Of a stretch of 40,792 bases of DNA, positions 35,369 through 40,792 are shown piece after piece. Below the pieces are notes generated by a model. That model was not told the DNA's origin. It made no database searches and saw only the letters and a program-made list of their open reading frames with translations. How positions within the stretch are numbered: the first letter of the stretch is position 1; each line of letters begins with the position of its first letter. Origin of the DNA: Mesorhizobium sp. dw_380 (lineage in GTDB: Bacteria; Pseudomonadota; Alphaproteobacteria; Rhizobiales; Rhizobiaceae); NCBI RefSeq assembly GCF_018588885.1, contig NZ_JAFFIW010000049.1, positions 1 through 40,792 of the forward strand, in the 5' to 3' direction. A program made the translations under genes and the position numbers.

Positions 35369-35682
35369 GCGGAATAATCGGTTCTTCCCTTTTGCTGCGC
35401 CGCCAATGCGCAAGCCGCATCCCATGCGATGCGGCCTTCAGCGCCGATACCCCGATAAAAAGCCATCCGCGATTTCGCGCGATTTCCGAGGCAAGACAAT
35501 TGTCAATTGGACTTATGGCGATGGCCGCCGCCGGATCGGCGCTATTTTTTTTGGAAGCGGTCCCATTAGACTGACGTTCTCAAATCAGTTTTTTCTGTGT
35601 GTTGTGACAAGGCGTTTCGGCGGGGGCGACCGAAGGCGCTATATGGATTCGAAATGAAGAACCCGCCTGCGAAAGCAAAGAA
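35369..35682. other. Spacer between tRNA-Ala and the XRE regulator
   Basis: 314 bases. No gene is supported. A weak hairpin, AGACTGA (35568-35574) with TCAGTTT (35585-35591), is followed by T residues and may be a terminator. The right part is AT-rich and probably holds the regulator's promoter. I did not find a second copy of the tRNA 3' end. Confidence 0.5.
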
Positions 35683-36432
35683 GTGTCCATTCGCGAGAAC
35701 CTCGGTGCAAATCTTAGACGGCTCTGCAAGGACCATGCCTCCGTTAGTGCGGTATGCCGTGAGTTGGGTATCAACCGCACGCAGTTCGAACGTTACCTGC
35801 AGGGCCAGACGGTTCCGAACAAGGCCACTGCCAAGCTGATCTGCGACTATTTCCGCATCGACGAAGCCGAACTGTACCAGGACCCCGGTATCCCCGAGCC
35901 CGCGGCTCCCGGCCTGCCGCCGATTTCCGAAAGCCTGTTCAACCAGATGATCCGCCCACCCGCCCCATCCATCGCGGGAGGCACCTATTTCACCTACCTT
36001 TCGATCCCGGCCCGTTCCGACCTGTTGATGCGGTCGGTGACCTTCGTGCGGCGCGAAGCCGAACTGGTCACATTCCGGCGGGTCACCGGATGGTCGGAGC
36101 GCCGTGGCTCGACATGGGCGCGAGCGCGCGGCAACCACTATGGCGTGGCGATCTCACGCCTGAACTGGATTTATTTCAGCGGCGTCAACCGTCGCCAGAC
36201 CGGCGAACCGTCACTGATCTCCGTGCAATGGGCCCCCATCTCCGAGCCGGTTCTGATCGGCAAGGCCATGCTTCTGACCGAGGCCGGACCGGCATTCGTA
36301 TCCGTCATCATGCGTCAGGATATGTCCGGTATCCGGGCACGGCATGCGATCCGCATGGCGCATGTCGTCAGGCTTGACGATCCGGGCATCGACCAGTTGG
36401 TCGTCAGCCTTGTCCGGGAAGGGCAGGGATAG
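35683..36432 (+). CDS. XRE-type regulator with an unrecognised C-terminal domain
   Basis: 249 residues. The N-terminal XRE-like helix-turn-helix is clear (LRRLCKDHASVSAVCRELGINRTQFERYLQGQTVPNKATAKLICDYFRI, about 11-60). A Pro-rich linker (PGIPEPAAPGLPP) leads to a domain from about 95 on with many beta strands and aromatic residues (YFTYLSIPARSDLLMRS, WIYFSGVNRR, ISVQWAPISEPVLIGKAML). I recognise no family for it; a ligand- or peptide-sensing role is a guess. GTG start with a weak AAAG/AAAGAA site. It directly precedes the AT-rich leader of the 31-residue peptide gene, so it is the likely regulator of that locus. Confidence 0.82.
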   Translation: MSIRENLGANLRRLCKDHASVSAVCRELGINRTQFERYLQGQTVPNKATAKLICDYFRIDEAELYQDPGIPEPAAPGLPPISESLFNQMIRPPAPSIAGGTYFTYLSIPARSDLLMRSVTFVRREAELVTFRRVTGWSERRGSTWARARGNHYGVAISRLNWIYFSGVNRRQTGEPSLISVQWAPISEPVLIGKAMLLTEAGPAFVSVIMRQDMSGIRARHAIRMAHVVRLDDPGIDQLVVSLVREGQG

Positions 36433-36492
36433 CCGCATGTTACGCTAAATAAGAACAAGACTATCCCGAAAAAGCGTATGCTAGCGATCGCC

Positions 36493-36560
36493 TACTCCAT
36501 ATCTGAGTAAAATCGTTTTTTTAGACTTTATCGCCAAGAAAGATATTTTAGATCATATCT
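36493..36560 (+). promoter_or_regulatory. Candidate operators in the AT-rich peptide promoter region
   Basis: Two dyads are visible: TACTC-N7-GAGTA at 36493-36509 and AGATAT-N8-ATATCT at 36541-36560. CATATCTG occurs as a direct repeat at 36498-36505 and 36554-36561, 56 bp apart. The stretch is far more AT-rich than its surroundings. Binding by the adjacent XRE protein is an inference. Confidence 0.45.
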
Positions 36561-36617
36561 GCTTTACTACAATTTTAACAAACCATTAACTCTTTCGACC
36601 TTACCTTTCTTCTCGCG

Positions 36618-36658
36618 GATCCCGCTGTGGGGATCTTTCAACAGATCCCATTGGGGTC
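36618..36658 (+). promoter_or_regulatory. Tandem GATCCC hairpins in the leader before the peptide gene
   Basis: GATCCC-GCTGTG-GGGATC at 36618-36635 and GATCCC-ATT-GGGGTC at 36644-36658 form two consecutive small stems, the second with a G:T pair. They end 15 bases before the peptide ATG, next to the GGGAAAGGG ribosome-binding site. Alternative pairing between the first GGGATC and the second GATCCC is possible, so the leader could switch between forms. Confidence 0.45.
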
Positions 36659-36673
36659 GGGAAAGGGACAAAA

Positions 36674-36769
36674 ATGGCCAAGAAAGTGAGCAATACCCCG
36701 AAGCTGACGGTTGCCGCGGGCACGCAGACCGTCTTCTTCTCGCAGGGCATGCACTACAACAAGCGCTGA
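36674..36769 (+). CDS. 31-residue putative RiPP precursor peptide
   Basis: A 31-residue open frame. It starts MAKKVSNTPKLTVAAG (1-16) and ends TQTVFFSQGMHYNKR (17-31). It is basic and has no Cys, but holds Ser/Thr, Phe-Phe, His, Tyr and Met near the C-terminus. The ribosome-binding site GGGAAAGGGA lies 4-13 bases upstream, the best in this locus. Evidence that it is real: strong site, dedicated long leader, exact placement before a SagB-type enzyme, and a stable hairpin right after its stop. A leader/core split around residue 16 is a guess. It could instead be a regulatory leader peptide, but its sequence shows no run of a rare amino acid. Confidence 0.6.
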   Translation: MAKKVSNTPKLTVAAGTQTVFFSQGMHYNKR

Positions 36770-36777
36770 AGTCGTTC

Positions 36778-36808
36778 GGCGCCGACGGGCTATCGGCCTG
36801 TCGGCGCC
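36778..36808 (+). terminator. Strong hairpin between the peptide gene and the SagB-type gene
   Basis: GGCGCCGAC at 36778-36786 is an exact inverted copy of GTCGGCGCC at 36800-36808, extended inward by GGGC/GGCC pairing. It starts 8 bases after the peptide stop. It lacks a U-tract, so it likely acts as a partial terminator or 3' stabiliser giving more peptide than enzyme, as in many precursor-enzyme operons. Confidence 0.6.
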
Positions 36809-36835
36809 TCACATTAAAAAACGTCATTCAGCATC

Positions 36836-37900
36836 ATGAAAATGCGCTCTTCAAAAACGCTTGTCTTCTATCCCGGGACCAACAAGGTCACGGCTTGCAA
36901 TTTCCTGACCAGAAGCGTCTTCGACTGCAGCCCCGAGGTGATTGGTCTGCTCGCATCCTGGGACGAATGGGCCTCCGCGGCGGAGATCGCACGCGCCCAC
37001 GGATGGTCCAAATCCGACCTGAATGCGGTCATCCCGCAATTGCTTGATTTTTCCGCCCTGGTCACCGCCGGCTCGCCTCTGGCCGAACAGGAGACAAAGT
37101 TCTCCGGGCAATGGAACTGGGGCATCCCGACCGCGCTGATGCATTTCTGCGTCCAGGACAGCGAGTTCATGACCATCGAACAGGCGGAGGCACGCCAGAT
37201 CGAACGCGCCGGTCACGTCGCGCAGCCCGACCTCCTGCTCAAGAATGCCACAGGCGCCATTCGGCTGCCGAACGCACTCGACGACAATGAACTTCTGGGC
37301 TTGATGGCGCGACGCCGCACCAACCGCACCGCGGCTGCGCCCACCATCACAATGCAGCAGCTCTCCGACTGCCTCTTCGCCGGCATGGGCATTACCGGCG
37401 AGACCAGCAACTGCGTCGGCGCCCTGCCGCTGGGCATGACGCCTTCGGGTGGAGCGCGAAACCCCTATGAGGCCTATGTGGTTGCGCTTGGCGTCGAGGG
37501 TCTGGAGCCCGGCGTCTATCACTATTCCGCCGCCGATCACGATCTCGGCAGGATTTCGGCCAACCATCTGCCGAAGATCTCCGAACTGGTCGGCGGGCAG
37601 GAATGGGCGGATGCCATGCCTTGCCTGATCCTGCTTTGCGCCAGGCTCGACCGCACCATGTGGAAATATGAGGATGCCAATGCCTATCGCGTGGTGCTGA
37701 TCGAGGCTGGCCATATCGGCCAGAACATGATGCTGGCGGCGACCAGGCATGGCCTGTCGGCCTGTCCTACAGCGGCGCTCAGCCATTCGGCGATCAAGCG
37801 TCTCCTCGGCCTCGAACACCTGACCGACGCACCCATCTATGCCTTGACCCTCTCGACCCCGCTGCCGAACTCGCATCCGGCGGGCCAGACAATTAATTAG
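36836..37900 (+). CDS. SagB-type flavin dehydrogenase with PqqD-like N-terminal segment
   Basis: 354 residues. The nitroreductase/SagB domain occupies about 145-345. RRRTNR at 159-164 would bind the FMN phosphate. PSGGARNPYE at 203-212, GVYHY at 226-230 and YRVVLIEAGHIGQNM at 284-298 are characteristic of SagB/ThcOx-type enzymes, which oxidise modified peptides. Residues 8-80 (strand, TRSVFDCSPEVIGLLASW, then AAEIARAHG and DLNAVIPQLLDFSALV) read like a winged-helix PqqD-type peptide-recognition element; this is my inference. No YcaO cyclase partner is present, so the usual azoline oxidation is not supported. Ribosome-binding site is weak. ATG 36836 or 36842. Confidence 0.85.
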   Translation: MKMRSSKTLVFYPGTNKVTACNFLTRSVFDCSPEVIGLLASWDEWASAAEIARAHGWSKSDLNAVIPQLLDFSALVTAGSPLAEQETKFSGQWNWGIPTALMHFCVQDSEFMTIEQAEARQIERAGHVAQPDLLLKNATGAIRLPNALDDNELLGLMARRRTNRTAAAPTITMQQLSDCLFAGMGITGETSNCVGALPLGMTPSGGARNPYEAYVVALGVEGLEPGVYHYSAADHDLGRISANHLPKISELVGGQEWADAMPCLILLCARLDRTMWKYEDANAYRVVLIEAGHIGQNMMLAATRHGLSACPTAALSHSAIKRLLGLEHLTDAPIYALTLSTPLPNSHPAGQTIN

Positions 37901-37967
37901 CCGCCTCAATATGTCCAGCGTAGCAAGTACGCGTTCCCTGAGGTCCACCCAATGACAGGAGCAGCAC

Positions 37968-38216
37968 GTGTCAAATCACGCCTTACGTCAATCGGAGATC
38001 GATAGTATTCAATATATCGCGACAATGAGCAACGAGCTGGTGCAGATGGCCGAAGCAAGCCGTTTTCCCATGATCTCTTATCTGCTGGGCATGGCCTATG
38101 CCGAAGCATTCGATGTCCTGCGCGGCGCCAGGCCGGCAAGGCATGCGCAGCTCAGTGGCAACCCGATGCATCCCAAGCCAAATGCAAAGGACAACCATCA
38201 GCCAAGGAGAGCGTAG
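37968..38216 (+). CDS. Small helical protein in the peptide locus
   Basis: 82 residues from GTG 37968, with AGGAG 6 bases upstream deciding the start. Mostly helical with a semi-hydrophobic centre (RFPMISYLLGMAYAEAFDVL, 36-55) and a basic, Pro/His-rich tail (GNPMHPKPNAKDNHQPRRA). No signal peptide and no known domain. It lies 67 bp after the SagB-type gene and 51 bp before the next small gene, all on one strand, so it is probably part of the same unit, perhaps a partner of the enzyme or an immunity factor. Confidence 0.65.
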   Translation: MSNHALRQSEIDSIQYIATMSNELVQMAEASRFPMISYLLGMAYAEAFDVLRGARPARHAQLSGNPMHPKPNAKDNHQPRRA

Positions 38217-38267
38217 CGGCGGCCCGCAAAACGGACGTCCATGCTTAGAGATTTGAGGGGACCGCTA

Positions 38268-38585
38268 ATGAATATGATCGCGACCATCAGCGGCGCCGCC
38301 GCCAGGGAAAGCGTCTTCGGCCGCCTTCACGCCCTGATCGCCAGCCGGCCGGCATCGCCGGATGCCGCGCGCGTCGAGGCCCGGCAACTGATTTCCATGG
38401 CGATGGCCGACACCTGGCAGGCCGACAGCCTCTGGGGCGCGGCGGACGCCTTTCATGTTCATTTCGACTTCACGATGCAGACCATCGAGATCAACGGCGC
38501 CGACGACCCAAGCCTCAGGATCCTGCGCACGAAATGCCGCTTCTACCTGGACCAGGTCGAAGCGCTGTGCCAGTCGATGAATTGA
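38268..38585 (+). CDS. Small protein of unknown function, end of the peptide locus
   Basis: 105 residues starting MNMIATISGAAARESVFGRL. The ATG at 38268 is chosen because GAGGGG lies 7 bases upstream; an ATG at 38241 has no site. Predicted helical, with a central HVHFDFTMQTIEINGADDPSLRILRTKCRFY region and two cysteines. No recognised family. It is the last rightward gene before the convergent tonB operon. The locus membership is inferred from strand and spacing. Confidence 0.65.
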   Translation: MNMIATISGAAARESVFGRLHALIASRPASPDAARVEARQLISMAMADTWQADSLWGAADAFHVHFDFTMQTIEINGADDPSLRILRTKCRFYLDQVEALCQSMN

Positions 38586-38603
38586 ACCGCTATCCCATTG
38601 TCT

Positions 38604-38653
38604 TGACGCAAATTCCCAAGGGAAAGCGCTACGCACTTCCTGGAATTGCTCTA
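38604..38653. repeat. Rhizobial GACGCAAATTCC palindromic repeat
   Basis: TGACGCAAATTCC at the left pairs imperfectly with GGAATTGCTCTA at the right, with GGGAAAGCGCTACGCACTTCC between. This resembles the frequent Rhizobiales intergenic repeat with GACGCAATTCC ends. It separates convergent genes and includes the tonB stop codon at 38651-38653. Confidence 0.65.
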
Positions 38654-39598
38654 ATCCCGCAAACTGAACACGAATGGCGCCGTGCGGCTGACGCGCGAGC
38701 CGAGTTCCGGCGGCGGCGCCGGCACGGTGGCGCCCTGCAGCACCGCGAGCGCGGCACGATCGAGTTCAGGGTCGCCAGAAGAACGGACCACGCGCGCCGA
38801 GATCACTTGGCCTGAAGCATCCACCGTGAAGGCCACATTCGTATTGCCCTGCGAGCGCCTGGATTTCGCGGCACTCGGATAACGCTTGTGCCGATTGATC
38901 CACGCCGTCAGCCGGGACTCCCACTTGGCCGGGCTGATACCGGAGACTCCGGCCGCCGATTTCGGCGCGGCCGCCCGGGCCGCGGGTTTTGTCTCCGCGC
39001 TTGCCGTGGCAACGGCCCTTGCCGGCTCGGCCTTTTCCTTCCTTGGTCCTGGCTTGGGCTTTTCGACCGGCTTTTTCGCCTTGGCCTGGACCGGTTTCTT
39101 CTCCTTGGGCTCCTCGACCGGCTTTGGCTGCGGCAGCGGAACGACGATCTCTGGCGTGATAGCTTCGATGGCGTCGGGAATGACCGCGTTGGGCGGCGGC
39201 TGATCGACCGGTTCGGCCTCGGTTGTCTCGGTCGGCTCGATCTCGTCGGGAGGCACCGTTTCCACCTGCTCGGCCGGCCGCGCCTGCTCGACCATTTTCT
39301 CGGGCTCGGCCTCGGTGACCCTTTCGGTCTCCTCGACAGGTTCGGTCTGGTCCGGCATCGCCGCATCCAGCATCGCGGCCTGTTCGGGCACTGCCGGCGT
39401 GACCACCATTGGCGCCATTTCGATCACCGTGGCCGGCGGCGGCCCGCCATCCGTCTCGATCGGACTGATACTCTGCACCGCATAGGCGACCGCGACATGA
39501 GCGCCAAGCACCAGCGCCGCCGCACCCGCCCACAGGCCGAGATCGCGCCAGCCGAAACGCGACAGCTGCATCGCGGGCGAGGCGGCAGGCGGTGTCAT
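38651..39598 (-). CDS. tonB: TonB-family energy transducer
   Basis: 315 residues. One N-terminal membrane anchor (LGLWAGAAALVLGAHVAVAY, near 16-35), a long Pro/Glu/Lys-rich spacer spanning the periplasm with KKPVEKPKPGPRKEK, and a C-terminal TonB domain (WESRLTAWINRHKRYPSAAK, then TVDASGQVISARVVRSSGDPELDRAAL). It transmits the proton-motive force from ExbB/ExbD to outer-membrane receptors for iron complexes or heme. Start overlaps the exbD stop (ATGA). Its receptor is not in the window. Confidence 0.94.
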   Translation of the reverse strand: MTPPAASPAMQLSRFGWRDLGLWAGAAALVLGAHVAVAYAVQSISPIETDGGPPPATVIEMAPMVVTPAVPEQAAMLDAAMPDQTEPVEETERVTEAEPEKMVEQARPAEQVETVPPDEIEPTETTEAEPVDQPPPNAVIPDAIEAITPEIVVPLPQPKPVEEPKEKKPVQAKAKKPVEKPKPGPRKEKAEPARAVATASAETKPAARAAAPKSAAGVSGISPAKWESRLTAWINRHKRYPSAAKSRRSQGNTNVAFTVDASGQVISARVVRSSGDPELDRAALAVLQGATVPAPPPELGSRVSRTAPFVFSLRD

Positions 39599-40062
39599 GG
39601 CGCCGCCGTTCCGGCCGGACCGGCTGCCGGGGCATCGGCCGCCGGCGCGGTCTCCAGGCCGACCAGCGCGATCTTCAGATAGCCGGCTCCGCGCAGCAGG
39701 TTCATGGCCTCCATCAGGTCACCATAAGCGACCGCCTTGTCGGCGCGCAGGAAGATGCGCGTCTGCTTGTCGCCTTTTGTCCTGCTGTCCAGCGTGGCCG
39801 CGAAGAGCGGTCGCGGCACGGTGTCGTTGCCGATCGCCAGCGTGAGATCATCCTTCAATGTCAGGAACAGCGGCGTCTCCGGCCGCGGCGCCGGGGTTGC
39901 CGTCGAGCCCGGCAGGTCGACATTGACGTCCACCGTCGCCAGCGGTGCCGCGACCATGAAGATGATCAGGAGCACCAGGATGACATCGATGAAGGGGGTG
40001 ACGTTGATCTCGTGGCTCTCTTCGAGATCGTCATCCATGGTCTGTCGGATCCTGCTTGCCAT
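39595..40062 (-). CDS. exbD: ExbD/TolR-family biopolymer transport protein
   Basis: 155 residues. A single membrane helix follows the conserved ESHEINVTPFIDVILVLLIIFMVA, whose aspartate D in FIDV is the proton-carrying residue. The periplasmic C-terminus has the usual FLRADKAVAYGDLMEAMNLLRGAG. ATG 40062 has GGGAGCGA upstream. Starts 13 bp after exbB and overlaps tonB by 4 bp, so exbB-exbD-tonB is one operon. Confidence 0.94.
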   Translation of the reverse strand: MASRIRQTMDDDLEESHEINVTPFIDVILVLLIIFMVAAPLATVDVNVDLPGSTATPAPRPETPLFLTLKDDLTLAIGNDTVPRPLFAATLDSRTKGDKQTRIFLRADKAVAYGDLMEAMNLLRGAGYLKIALVGLETAPAADAPAAGPAGTAAP

Positions 40063-40075
40063 GGCGTCGCTCCCG

Positions 40076-40792
40076 CTATTCCGCAGCCATCGCCGTCGCC
40101 GGCGCAATCGCGCGGAAATCCAGGTCGCGGCTGACCAGCCGTTCGACGCCCGCCGAGGCATCGGCGAGGATCTGCCTATAGCCGGCTATCGAGCGGGCAA
40201 AGACGTTGTAGATCACCACCGCTGGAATTGCCGCGACTAGGCCCATCGCGGTGGCCAGCAGCGCTTCGGCTATACCAGGTGCTACCACGGCCAGATTGGT
40301 GGTCTGCGCCTGCGATATGCCGATAAAGGCATTCATGATGCCCCAGACGGTGCCGAACAGACCAACGAAAGGCGCGGTGGAACCGATCGTCGCCAGCACG
40401 CCGGTGCCGCGCGACATGCGCCGTGACGCCGCCGCCTCGATGCGCGACAGGCGCGAGGTGACCCTTTCCTTCAGCCCATCGCCGCCGGCATGGTCGAGCG
40501 CGCCGGCCGAGAGAGCCGTCTCTTCTTCCGCCGCCCGCACCAGAAGCGCGCCGGGGCCGCCGCTGCGGTCCAGCGCGCGGCTCGCCTGCTTCAGCGTCGC
40601 GGCGTCGCCGATCGCCCGGACGGCACGGCGGATGCGCAGCTTGCCGCCAAAAATCTCCAGCGATTTGGCCAGCCATATCGTCCAGGTGACGAGCGAGGCG
40701 AAGGCCAGTCCGATCATCACCGCCTTCACAATGATGTCGGCGGCCATGAACATGCCCCATGGCGACAGGTCATGCGGCAGGTTCAGCTGCAT
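40076..40792 (-). CDS. exbB: ExbB-family motor protein, probably partial at the window edge
   Basis: At least 238 residues with three membrane helices: MAADIIVKAVMIGLAFASLVTWTIW, TAPFVGLFGTVWGIMNAFIGI and LATAMGLVAAIPAVVIYNVFA. This is the MotA/TolQ/ExbB pattern. The ATG at 40792 is the last base of the window; rhizobial ExbB proteins commonly have a longer N-terminus with a signal peptide, so the real start is probably outside. Powers TonB with ExbD. Confidence 0.92.
   Translation of the reverse strand: MQLNLPHDLSPWGMFMAADIIVKAVMIGLAFASLVTWTIWLAKSLEIFGGKLRIRRAVRAIGDAATLKQASRALDRSGGPGALLVRAAEEETALSAGALDHAGGDGLKERVTSRLSRIEAAASRRMSRGTGVLATIGSTAPFVGLFGTVWGIMNAFIGISQAQTTNLAVVAPGIAEALLATAMGLVAAIPAVVIYNVFARSIAGYRQILADASAGVERLVSRDLDFRAIAPATAMAAE

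Noticed and set aside
36674..37900. Classical streptolysin-like azole peptide (TOMM) cluster
   Set aside because: No YcaO cyclase or SagC partner, no cysteine in the peptide, and no CAAX protease or ABC exporter in the window.
37911..37955. 14-residue frame (MSSVASTRSLRSTQ) after the SagB-type gene, a possible second peptide
   Set aside because: No ribosome-binding site and no resemblance to the 31-residue peptide.
38651..40792. tonB-exbD-exbB as the uptake part of the peptide locus
   Set aside because: Opposite strand, separated by a palindromic repeat, and a common housekeeping operon; no receptor gene links the two.

Overview
The window looks like a chromosomal segment of a GC-rich alphaproteobacterium of the Rhizobiales, most likely Mesorhizobium or a close relative. 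This rests on gene content: a ~1,600-residue NAD-glutamate dehydrogenase, a UMF1 transporter, DUF1062, UgpC-type sugar ABC genes under an RpiR regulator, and a TonB/ExbB/ExbD set. It also rests on many dispersed GC-rich palindromic intergenic elements of the kind common in Mesorhizobium. The genus is an inference from recognition; no search was run.

Left part (1-11,400) is housekeeping: UMF1 transporter, gdh, an AhpD-like protein, a YCII protein, a LysE exporter, DUF1062 and typA/bipA. Middle-left (11,500-20,440): small secreted protein, PhoD-type phosphatase, a TetR/MFS divergent pair with two visible operators, a secreted protein, inorganic pyrophosphatase, a GNAT enzyme, and a lemA-TPM-TPM operon whose middle gene has a mosaic repeat over its start. 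Middle (20,600-25,870): pyridoxal kinase coupled to DUF429, beta-carbonic anhydrase coupled to an NTF2-like protein, and an M3 oligopeptidase.

Region 26,017-33,912 is one catabolic locus in two divergent operons. Leftward run the solute-binding protein, two permeases and an M81 (MlrC-like) metallopeptidase. Rightward run an SDR dehydrogenase, the ABC ATPase and an RpiR regulator. Between them lie two 17-bp ATGT-N9-ACAT dyads 51 bp apart, which look like the RpiR operators.

Region 35,293-38,585 is the most unusual. After tRNA-Ala(CGC) comes an XRE-type regulator with an unfamiliar C-terminal domain, an AT-rich leader full of dyads, a 31-residue peptide gene, a strong hairpin, a SagB-type flavin dehydrogenase with a PqqD-like N-terminal segment, and two small unknown proteins. 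It has the layout of a RiPP (ribosomally made, modified peptide) locus but lacks YcaO, radical-SAM, protease and transporter genes, and the peptide has no cysteine. It may be a new minimal peptide-modification system. A convergent tonB-exbD-exbB operon follows to the window edge.

Eight mosaic palindromic elements sit between genes. Many share small hairpins with different stems but a constant GAA loop, often forming GCGAAGC on one strand, a sequence known to make an exceptionally stable DNA mini-hairpin.
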